Below, in pieces: positions 1 through 5,912 of a stretch of DNA of 8,270 nucleotides; the first letter of the stretch is position 1; every line of letters starts with the position of its first letter. The position numbers were made by a program, and so were the translations under genes. Under the pieces are notes generated by a model. The model made no database searches. It saw only the letters and a list, made by a program, of their open reading frames with translations, and was not told the origin of the DNA. The stretch comes from Candidatus Aminicenantota bacterium (GTDB taxonomy: Bacteria; Acidobacteriota; Aminicenantia; UBA2199): assembly GCA_030639705.1 (NCBI GenBank), contig DAOWKX010000234.1, positions 1 through 8,270 on the forward strand. Direction: 5' to 3'.

Positions 1-1520
1 CCCCGGATCAGGATGTCAAAATATTGTGGTTCAATGGAAATTCGGTTGAACTCCGGTTTGTTCTCCTTAATGATGAGACCGTCTTTCTCTATTCTTTTGA
101 GCAGATGAAGTCGGGGCATCTTTCCCCTTAATGCCACTGTGGAAATCATTCGCAGAATCTGTGAGGGTGTGGTGTTTAACAGCCCGCCGCCGATGGATAG
201 GGAAATAGTCTCTCCCGGAAACCATTTTTGATTCAGATTTTTCTGTTTCCAGGCTGGTGTGGGAATCAATCCGCTTTTTTCGTTGGGGAGACCGATATGG
301 GTCTGCTGGCCTAATCCCAGTAGACGGGCATATCTCTCAATGATATGTACATCCATTTTTTCGCCCAGCTGGTAAAAAAAGACATTGCAGGAATTTTTAA
401 TGGCATTAGTGATATTCATTGAACCATGTCCGGCACTGGTCCAGCAATGAAAAACCCGGTTGTATATTTTTCTTGCTCCGGGGCAGTAAAACCGGGTTGA
501 TGGTCGAATAATCTTTTCCTGGAGCCCTGCCAAAGACATCACAATCTTAAATACCGAACCCGGTGAATAGAGTCCCTGGGTAAACTTATTATACAATGGT
601 TTATCCGGATTATTAACCATGGCCTCCCATTCTCTGGGCTCCATCAGTGTGGTGAATTGCTCGGGATTGAAGTTGGGTCTGCTCACCAGTGCCAGAATGT
701 CACCGCTGGATAAATCCACAACCCCGATGGCCCCCTTGTACATTTTGAATATATCTTCAATGAATTTCTGGAGTTCAATATCAATGGTCAGTACAATACG
801 GTGGCCGATTACCGGTTTTTTTTTACTCACTAATTTCTGGCTGATGCCATAGCTGTCTTTGATATATACCTGGGCCCCCTTATTTCCTTTGATAAAGGAT
901 TCATATTGTTTTTCTATACCGCTTTTTCCAATTTCATCTCCCAATTTGTAATTGTGGTTCTCCGGCTGGCTCAACTCTCTGGCAGATATTTCCGAGACAT
1001 ATCCCAGAATGTGCGAGGCAATTTTTTTATAAGGGTAGGCCCTTGAGGGCTCAATATCAATCTCAAATTCAGGGAACTCATCAGATCGGCTTTGAAGGTA
1101 AATAACTTTTTTCAGGCTTAAATTTTTTTTGAGAGGTATCCGGGTGATGCCGGCAGAATCCCTGTATTTTTCGGCTCGTTTTTGTATTGATTTTTTATTC
1201 AGACCGGTGAGCCGGACGGCTTTGTCGATGGTATTCCTCTGGTCTTTGATGTTCTCCTTCACCAGAAATAAACTGAAATCCAGTTTGTTCTCCGCCATTA
1301 TTTTTTGATTCCTGTCAACGATGATTCCCCGTGGAGCCTTGATGTCCTGTTCTCTGTATATATTTTTTAAGGCCAGTGATTTGAAATGGTGATTTTTGAC
1401 AATTTGAATATGCCAGAATAGAAACAGAAGCATGATAAAGAGAATCACTATAATAACAGTGGTGATGATGGAGATGAGTCTCATTTTCTCCAGAGATATT
1501 TGTTTGGTTTCAGTGTACAT
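1..1520 (-). CDS. mrdA: Penicillin-binding protein 2 (elongasome peptidoglycan transpeptidase), C-terminus cut by window edge
   Basis: This is the class B PBP that cross-links lateral-wall peptidoglycan together with RodA and MreBCD at the inner membrane. I translated 506 residues by hand from the ATG at 1520 to the edge. They show a short cytoplasmic N-terminus, one membrane anchor (about 14-38), a dimerisation/pedestal region with APRGIIVDRN (62-71), then the transpeptidase domain. That domain has SPGSVFK with nucleophile S322 and K325, the SCN motif at 377-379, CW..AGHG (359-366) and LPNEKSGL (411-418). The KTG box normally lies some 80-90 residues later and so falls outside the window. 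The start overlaps the mreD 3' end by 11 bp, indicating translational coupling. An in-frame ATG at 1484 preceded by GGAG (spacing 3) is an alternative start that would shorten the tail by 12 residues. One small oddity is IGGG (443-446), where most PBP2 proteins have IGQG. rodA often follows in such clusters but is not visible here. Confidence 0.95.
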   Translation of the reverse strand, partial: MYTETKQISLEKMRLISIITTVIIVILFIMLLFLFWHIQIVKNHHFKSLALKNIYREQDIKAPRGIIVDRNQKIMAENKLDFSLFLVKENIKDQRNTIDKAVRLTGLNKKSIQKRAEKYRDSAGITRIPLKKNLSLKKVIYLQSRSDEFPEFEIDIEPSRAYPYKKIASHILGYVSEISARELSQPENHNYKLGDEIGKSGIEKQYESFIKGNKGAQVYIKDSYGISQKLVSKKKPVIGHRIVLTIDIELQKFIEDIFKMYKGAIGVVDLSSGDILALVSRPNFNPEQFTTLMEPREWEAMVNNPDKPLYNKFTQGLYSPGSVFKIVMSLAGLQEKIIRPSTRFYCPGARKIYNRVFHCWTSAGHGSMNITNAIKNSCNVFFYQLGEKMDVHIIERYARLLGLGQQTHIGLPNEKSGLIPTPAWKQKNLNQKWFPGETISLSIGGGLLNTTPSQILRMISTVALRGKMPRLHLLKRIEKDGLIIKENKPEFNRISIEPQYFDILIR

Positions 1521-1983
1521 CGAGAGACTCTCTAATCTTTGATGAGCTGATTATCAATATTCCTGCCAGTGCGGTGAGAAATGGCTGCTGGAGTACCAGG
1601 CTCATTTTTATGCTCTGTCCGTAAATAAAATAAAAGAAAACATTGGCGATTAAATTTGAAAAAGATAGGGAAACAAAAATCAACAGAAACACAAAGAACC
1701 GTTTTCGTAAATCGAAATATTTATAGAATTCTTGTAATAAAAAAGCGGTTAAGGTTCTGGAAAAACCGAAAACCCCTACCAGCCCGATGGTAAAAAAATC
1801 AGTTACCCATCCGATTAAAGTAGCCCAGATCGCGGTTTTGAGGATACCGGACCGAATTGAGATGTATACCAGAATCAGGTAAAGAAGATCGAGGTTTATC
1901 TTTGTCACCCGCACATAGCGGTTGATGATAATCTGAGCAAAAATCAAAAAAAGAAATAGTCCGATTTTAAATTTACTTTTCAC
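1510..1983 (-). CDS. mreD: Rod shape-determining protein MreD
   Basis: MreD is the small polytopic inner-membrane protein of the Rod/elongasome complex; it works with MreC to position PBP2 and RodA. The 157-residue product is almost entirely hydrophobic. Plausible membrane segments lie at about 6-21, 31-44, 48-68, 72-86, 97-120 and 127-146. A polar VRVTKINLDLLYL loop near residues 24-36 and the GVFGFSRTLTAFLL stretch (70-83) resemble conserved MreD positions. Length is typical of the family (about 150-180). The start is GTG at 1983, inside the last codons of mreC (11-bp overlap), and no strong ribosome binding site precedes it, so translation probably depends on ribosomes finishing mreC. The end overlaps the PBP2 start. 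Sequence identity in MreD is generally low, so the call rests on hydrophobicity, size and position between mreC and PBP2. Confidence 0.92.
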   Translation of the reverse strand: MKSKFKIGLFLFLIFAQIIINRYVRVTKINLDLLYLILVYISIRSGILKTAIWATLIGWVTDFFTIGLVGVFGFSRTLTAFLLQEFYKYFDLRKRFFVFLLIFVSLSFSNLIANVFFYFIYGQSIKMSLVLQQPFLTALAGILIISSSKIRESLDVH

Positions 1984-2797
1984 CTTTTTTCAGTGGGTTC
2001 ATCATAATGACTAATTGCTTGATTGACTTTTCAATGAAGAATGGTTTGACATAGATAGTTTGGGTGAGGTATTCCTTTTCAATCCCCACGACCTTCCCAA
2101 TCGGAAGGTAGGGGGGAAAGAGTTGATCGGTTCCCGAAGTAATGACATCGTCTCCGATACTGACCGGCGCATTTTCCAACAGGTATTTGAACTGGCAAAT
2201 TTTTTGATCGGAACCGGTCAGGAAACCTTCCAGTTTGTTTTTTTTTATATAGGCACCCACGCCTCCTGTTGAGCTGGTGATCAGCCTCACCTTAGCTGAA
2301 ATGAGAGTGATAGGATCGATTACCCTCCCCACCAGTTCCCCATCTTCATTTATTAACACCATGTTTTTTTTAATTCCATGAGAAAGTCCCCTATTGATAT
2401 AGATGTTATTATAGGGGAAATTATTGTCAACCGAAATGACTTCGGCTCCCATGAAAGAGGGATCATCCCGGTTTACTTTTGATAAGAAATTCGACTGATT
2501 AAGTTTTTTTCTAAGCAGGTAATTTTTGTATTTAAGCTGTTTATGTTTTTTTTTTAGTTCATGATATTGTGTGAACATGTTTTTTAGAAAAACATAATGC
2601 TTGAATTCATAGGATAAAAAATCAATGGTTTTCTGAAATCCTACCTGTACGGGCGAGAGCAGGGTACTGGCAATATTTTCGATCAGAGATTTCTCATTTT
2701 TTAAAATAATATTGAAGGACATGATAAACAGGTTCAGGAATAACACAAAGATAAGAATGAAGAATTTTCTGTCGGTGCTGGTTTCCCGTTTCCACAT
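1973..2797 (-). CDS. mreC: Rod shape-determining protein MreC
   Basis: MreC is the periplasmic, membrane-anchored scaffold that links MreB/MreD to PBP2. Numbering from the ATG at 2797 (274 residues): a short basic cytoplasmic tail, one membrane segment (about 11-31), a Lys-rich coiled coil (about 65-105), then the beta-rich MreC core. The core shows INRGLSHGI (134-142), ELVGRVI (154-160), SSTGGVGAY (175-183) and the C-terminal signature GDDVITSG...FPPYLPIGKVVGI (215-239), close to the family pattern GD.VVTSG...FP.GLPVG.V. A TTG codon two codons upstream (2803) would overlap the mreB stop; I prefer the ATG, which lies 2 bp after the mreB TGA. The 3' end overlaps mreD by 11 bp. The gene contains an A10 and an A9 homopolymer on the coding strand (2546-2555 and 2238-2246). 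Confidence 0.95.
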   Translation of the reverse strand: MWKRETSTDRKFFILIFVLFLNLFIMSFNIILKNEKSLIENIASTLLSPVQVGFQKTIDFLSYEFKHYVFLKNMFTQYHELKKKHKQLKYKNYLLRKKLNQSNFLSKVNRDDPSFMGAEVISVDNNFPYNNIYINRGLSHGIKKNMVLINEDGELVGRVIDPITLISAKVRLITSSTGGVGAYIKKNKLEGFLTGSDQKICQFKYLLENAPVSIGDDVITSGTDQLFPPYLPIGKVVGIEKEYLTQTIYVKPFFIEKSIKQLVIMMNPLKKGEK

Positions 2798-2799
2798 GA

Positions 2800-3831
2800 T
2801 CAATATTTTTGTCCAACTTTTTTCAGCAATTCGATATTATCCAGGATTTTACCGGCTCCCAGTACTACTGAGGTCAGTGGATCTTCGGTAATAAATACCG
2901 GCAGAAGGGTTTCTTCCCTCAATCTTTTGTCCATGTTTTTTAATAAAGACCCCCCTCCGGAAAGAATAATTCCCCGATCAACAATATCCGCAGACAATTC
3001 AGGAGGGGTTTTTTCAAGGGTACTCCGAATGGCCTCGACAATGTTCTGAATGACCCCCTCCAGCGATTCTCTTATCTCATTATCATTGACGGGAATTGTT
3101 TTGGGAATACCGTGAGCCAGATCCCTGCCTTTGATTTCCATTTCCAGATTTTCATCCAGGGGATAAGCAGATCCGATTTGAATTTTTATCTGTTCAGCGG
3201 TTCGGGTTCCCAGGAGGAGGTTATATTTTTTTTTGATGTAATTGATTATGGCTTCATCCATCTCATCACTGGCTGTTCTGATGGACTTGGAGATGACAAT
3301 CCCGGATAGAGAAATAACAGCCATATCGGTGGTCCCTCCCCCGATATCCACAATCATATTGCCGCCGGGTTCGGTGATGGGCAATTCGGCCCCGATGGCA
3401 GCAGCCATGGTTTGTTCTATCAGAAAAACTTCACTGGCCCGGGCTCTCAAGGCCGCATCTTTTACGGCTCGCCGTTCAACCTGGGTAATCTCAGAGGGAA
3501 TACCGATGACAATTCTCGGTTTCAGGAACTGGCTCCCGGTTTTGGTTTTTTTGATGAAATATTCCAGCATTTTTTCGGTTATTTCAAAATCAGCGATTAC
3601 CCCGTCCTTCATGGGCCTGATGGCGGTGATGTTGGTGGGAGTTTTACCCATCATTGCTTTGGCTTCTCTCCCCACTGCCTGAATTTTCCCGGTTTTTTGT
3701 TCAATAGCTACGATAGAGGGCTCTCTTATAATGATTCCTCTTCCTTTGGCATATATCAGGGTATTGGCGGTTCCCAGATCAATGGCTAAATCAGAACTGA
3801 AGAAATTATAGAATTTTGAAAAAACACCCAT
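2800..3831 (-). CDS. mreB: Rod shape-determining protein MreB (bacterial actin)
   Basis: MreB forms membrane-bound ATP-dependent filaments that orient the cell-wall elongation machinery. The 343-residue product is normal in length and carries the actin-fold nucleotide motifs: phosphate-1 loop IDLGTANT (17-24), phosphate-2 loop VDIGGGTTDMAV (161-172) and the adenosine motif IILSGGGSLL (288-297). Other conserved stretches are IRPMKDGVIADF (71-82), GIPSEITQVERRAV (110-123), LIEQTMAAAIGA (137-148) and GTRTAEQIKIQIGSA (208-222). The start is set by an AGGAG at 3839-3843, 7 nt before the ATG at 3831. An upstream in-frame TTG at 3846 lies across that AGGAG and is rejected. A hydrophobic N-terminus (GVFSKFYNFF) may help membrane binding. 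mreB is followed directly by mreC, and the 55-bp gap to the upstream FecR/Ig-like gene shows no terminator or good promoter, so co-transcription with that gene is likely. Confidence 0.98.
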   Translation of the reverse strand: MGVFSKFYNFFSSDLAIDLGTANTLIYAKGRGIIIREPSIVAIEQKTGKIQAVGREAKAMMGKTPTNITAIRPMKDGVIADFEITEKMLEYFIKKTKTGSQFLKPRIVIGIPSEITQVERRAVKDAALRARASEVFLIEQTMAAAIGAELPITEPGGNMIVDIGGGTTDMAVISLSGIVISKSIRTASDEMDEAIINYIKKKYNLLLGTRTAEQIKIQIGSAYPLDENLEMEIKGRDLAHGIPKTIPVNDNEIRESLEGVIQNIVEAIRSTLEKTPPELSADIVDRGIILSGGGSLLKNMDKRLREETLLPVFITEDPLTSVVLGAGKILDNIELLKKVGQKY

Positions 3832-3838
3832 TATCTTA

Positions 3839-3843
3839 CTCCT
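3839..3843 (-). promoter_or_regulatory. Ribosome binding site of mreB
   Basis: AGGAG on the minus strand, 7 nt upstream of the ATG at 3831. It decides the mreB start against the in-frame TTG at 3846, whose codon would sit immediately 5' of this site. Confidence 0.85.
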
Positions 3844-3886
3844 CAAATGATAGAAAATCCTTCAGAATCCTTTTTTCCTGTGCGAT

Positions 3887-5101
3887 TCATTCTTCAAAAA
3901 TGGACACCTGTCTTTCAAAAACAGTTTCCATCTCGGAAGGAGAAATTAATTTAAATATAATTGATTTTTTGCCAATGGTTTTAAAGGTAATGGTGTGAAT
4001 GAATTTTCCATCCATATCGATTTTTACGTACTCATCATTTACGAACAGCTGAGAATTGGCATCGGCTTCTCCTTCAATAAGGACCATGTTTCCGCTGACC
4101 GTAAGAGAGCCAATTTCCAGTTTGGGAGGTTTTAATAGTTTTTCTTTATCCAGCAATACTCCGACAATTTCAATCTTTCCGATTGGTGAGGGGGTGCCTT
4201 CAATTTGTTTGATGCTGTCGTAGGGATAAACCTCCCAGTATAATTCTTTCTTATCTTCATATTTTAATATATCTATACTCTTCCGGTTGACTGTTAAATA
4301 TTTTTCATATATCAGGGTTTCTCTTAGATTCGATGAATACACTCTCAATATATATTGGGAGGCCCCCATAACACTCTTCCAGCCGAATTTAATAATCGAA
4401 TCACCTATCATATTTAGCCGAATGGTTTTTTCCTCGGGTGAAATAAATTCCGGCGCCGGTAATATGTTCTGGATGGAAACCAGATTGTTATTTTTATTCA
4501 AGGTCAACATCTGATGGGTTTTCAGATCAGTGGTTTCTTTCTGTAAATTAAATGCCAGCTGGCCTGAATAATTCCAGATTTTTAATTCTGAGTCCCGGTT
4601 TTGAATTCTACCGGAATCGGATAAAATTACGGTTTTATACTCACTGGAGGATTGGGATAATGAAGTAGAGATTTCGCCGGGGTCGGCCCGCTTTCTGACC
4701 TCCTCCCCCGAAGCCAGATTGACTTCAACTTTTTTATTCTTTGATTCCTTTTCCCAGAAAAAATCACCATTGATGTATAATTCTCTGGTTTTGGATTGAT
4801 AATACAGAGATGAACCAGGCAGTAACCTGAAAAAGGTTTCAGCATAGATAAATTCAAATGCTGTCTGGGCATCGGCTTTTAAAAATATTTCGTTGGGAAG
4901 TTTCAGATTTTTAATCTGAAAGGGAAGTGTCATGGAGGGATTTTTATAAACCATTCCGTTTTCTGAAATACGGGTTACCTGGAATTCCGGTACTTTTTCA
5001 ATTTTTAAATGAATGGGGGATTTAAAGGAATTCAATATTATCAGTGCGGAAATAAAAATGAGAGAGAATAAAATCAAAAACGGTATTTTTATCTTATTCA
5101 T
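3887..5101 (-). CDS. Membrane-anchored protein with FecR-like and Ig-like segments, first gene of the mre operon
   Basis: I do not recognise a named gene. The 404-residue product starts with a basic residue and a hydrophobic signal-anchor (about 6-24), so the rest should lie outside the cytoplasm. Residues about 75-165 resemble a FecR-type beta domain: ETFFRLLPGSSLYY (88-101), ELYINGDFFWE (107-117) and VEVNLASGE (125-133) follow the pattern of a hydrophobic strand, PGS turn, L..G..F and final strand. Residues about 216-313 look like a fibronectin-III or similar beta sandwich (PAPEFISP, IKFGWKSVMGASQYILRVY, LYWEVYPYD). Residues about 326-402 resemble the Ig-like glucodextranase-B/Big fold (LIEGEADANSQLFVND, then DGKF and a long strand pair). 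It has no C-terminal anchor or catalytic motif. It sits 55 bp before mreB, same strand, so a structural or peptidoglycan-layer role linked to elongation is inferred. No Shine-Dalgarno precedes the ATG. Domain assignments are by eye. Confidence 0.85.
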   Translation of the reverse strand: MNKIKIPFLILFSLIFISALIILNSFKSPIHLKIEKVPEFQVTRISENGMVYKNPSMTLPFQIKNLKLPNEIFLKADAQTAFEFIYAETFFRLLPGSSLYYQSKTRELYINGDFFWEKESKNKKVEVNLASGEEVRKRADPGEISTSLSQSSSEYKTVILSDSGRIQNRDSELKIWNYSGQLAFNLQKETTDLKTHQMLTLNKNNNLVSIQNILPAPEFISPEEKTIRLNMIGDSIIKFGWKSVMGASQYILRVYSSNLRETLIYEKYLTVNRKSIDILKYEDKKELYWEVYPYDSIKQIEGTPSPIGKIEIVGVLLDKEKLLKPPKLEIGSLTVSGNMVLIEGEADANSQLFVNDEYVKIDMDGKFIHTITFKTIGKKSIIFKLISPSEMETVFERQVSIFEE

Positions 5102-5107
5102 GGCTGT

Positions 5108-5136
5108 ATGGTAACAAAAAGAGGATAAAAAAGCAA
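5108..5136 (-). promoter_or_regulatory. Candidate promoter of the FecR/Ig-mreBCD-PBP2 operon
   Basis: On the minus strand a -35-like TTGCTT (5131-5136) and a -10-like TACCAT (5108-5113) are separated by 17 bp. The match is moderate (3/6 and 4/6). The -10 ends 6 nt before the ATG at 5101, so transcription would begin at or next to the start codon and give a leaderless message, consistent with the absence of a ribosome binding site. The -35 overlaps the palindrome at 5134-5147. Confidence 0.35.
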
Positions 5137-5161
5137 TACATGTATTGGCCGGATTTTGGCC
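5127..5161 (-). terminator. Palindrome plus T-run downstream of the UPF0158 gene (weak terminator or operator)
   Basis: Read on the minus strand, a GGCC/GGCC hairpin with a 7-nt loop (5147-5161) is followed by the perfect 14-bp palindrome CAATACATGTATTG (5134-5147) and then six T residues (5127-5132). Position and T-run fit an intrinsic terminator after the UPF0158 gene, but the stem is short and AT-rich. As a perfect dyad touching the -35 of the next operon it could equally be a repressor site. I cannot separate the two from sequence. Confidence 0.35.
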
Positions 5162-5197
5162 CAGAACAGGCTTATGTTTGCTCTTTGGCTCAGCTTT

Positions 5198-5650
5198 CTA
5201 TGAATCTTCCAGTTCGATATTATTCTCTTCCAGCCAATTAAAAATCCGTTTCCGGATACATTCTTCTTGAAATTCAAACCATTGTTCCCGTTCCCGGGGG
5301 TGATCCATCAATATATAGGTGAAGAGGCGAAATGCCCCCTTGCTGGCAATGGCTTTTTTCAATTTTTTTTTAAGGTCTTCGTCTTCTACTTTTTCTGCGA
5401 AACGCTCCATGTCCCGGTAGGCTTCATAATAGAGGATACCTGGAATTTCAATATATATGTTTTTATGAAATGGATTACGTTCATGGATTTCATTGCCCTC
5501 TTCATCAAAGGCCCCGCCGAAGTTACTGTGCATGGCAATTTTTCCCTGTTCAATATTAAGATAATGAGTGACATCATCCGAGCTGAAATTAAAGGCCTCT
5601 TTCAATTTTTCTAAGGAAATTTTTATTTTTTTCTTTTTTTCTTTAGCCAT
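5198..5650 (-). CDS. UPF0158 family protein of unknown function
   Basis: This is a 150-residue soluble, highly charged protein that I match by eye to the UPF0158 family, whose biochemical role is unknown to me. Supporting features are the Lys-rich start leading to ISLEKLKEAFNFSSDDVTHYL (11-31), a short strand pair with IEQGKIAM (33-40), the central YEAYRDMERFAEKVEDEDLKKKL segment (75-97), the signature AIASKGAFRLFTYIL (100-114), HPREREQWFEFQEE (117-130) and IFNWLEENNIELE (136-148). Length is typical for the family. There is no signal peptide or membrane segment, so it should be cytoplasmic. The ATG at 5650 has no Shine-Dalgarno, but a strong promoter lies 7 nt upstream. The next in-frame ATG is 40 residues in and would remove conserved sequence, so this start is preferred. 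It is upstream of, and on the same strand as, the mre operon; the palindrome and T-run between them may separate the transcripts. Confidence 0.85.
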   Translation of the reverse strand: MAKEKKKKIKISLEKLKEAFNFSSDDVTHYLNIEQGKIAMHSNFGGAFDEEGNEIHERNPFHKNIYIEIPGILYYEAYRDMERFAEKVEDEDLKKKLKKAIASKGAFRLFTYILMDHPREREQWFEFQEECIRKRIFNWLEENNIELEDS

Positions 5651-5657
5651 TTATTAA

Positions 5658-5685
5658 ATTATAAATATTTCCAAATTTTTTTCAA
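5658..5685 (-). promoter_or_regulatory. Strong sigma70-like promoter of the UPF0158 gene
   Basis: On the minus strand TTGAAA (5680-5685) and a perfect TATAAT (5658-5663) are separated by 16 bp. Only 7 nt lie between the -10 and the ATG at 5650, so the predicted transcript starts within about 1 nt of the start codon and should be leaderless. The spacer is AT-rich, with an A-tract next to the -35. Confidence 0.7.
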
Positions 5686-5863
5686 GTGGAAAAATGGAAC
5701 AAAAATCTTGAGCTTTGGAGACAGAAATGCAAGCAATCTAAAAAAAGGGCACCATTGATGACCAGTGTTTGGTGTAATTTGACAATTTCTCAAAGCCTGC
5801 GCCTCTGGGACAAACGGGAATTTTTGTAGTCCACCGGGTTTGAAGTGGTGTCAGGTTTATCAT

Positions 5864-5892
5864 TTGACAGAAAGGCATAAAAATTCCATAAT
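5864..5892 (+). promoter_or_regulatory. Sigma70-like promoter of the bisphosphate nucleotidase gene
   Basis: A perfect TTGACA (5864-5869) and CATAAT (5887-5892, 5/6 match) are separated by 17 bp. The expected start near 5899 gives a leader of about 14 nt that contains the AGGAG. An in-frame ATG at 5895 would lie upstream of this start, which supports translation from 5913. Confidence 0.75.
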
Positions 5893-5902
5893 ATATGGTC
5901 TC

Positions 5903-5907
5903 AGGAG
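5903..5907 (+). promoter_or_regulatory. Ribosome binding site of the bisphosphate nucleotidase gene
   Basis: AGGAG, 5 nt before the ATG at 5913. It selects this start over the in-frame ATG at 5895, which has no comparable site and precedes the predicted transcription start. Confidence 0.8.
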
Positions 5908-5912
5908 CAAGA

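Noticed and set aside
1..1520. Possibility that PBP2 is a degenerate or KTG-less transpeptidase.
   Set aside because: The frame is open right to the window edge, and the KTG box is expected about 80-90 residues past IGGG, which lies outside the window. The absence is due to truncation of the sequence shown.
3242..3682. A 146-codon plus-strand open frame opposite mreB.
   Set aside because: It is antisense to a highly conserved mreB reading frame and has no recognisable product, so it is a codon-bias shadow.
5758..5829. A 23-codon plus-strand open frame in the divergent gap, with an AGGG about 9 nt upstream, as a possible leader peptide.
   Set aside because: It has no promoter in front of it, no terminator or attenuator-like hairpin after it, and no codon pattern typical of leader peptides. 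It lies upstream of the clear nucleotidase promoter.
5895..5912. Earlier ATG (5895) for the nucleotidase gene, adding six residues.
   Set aside because: The AGGAG at 5903-5907 fits the ATG at 5913, and the promoter predicts a transcription start near 5899, downstream of the earlier ATG.
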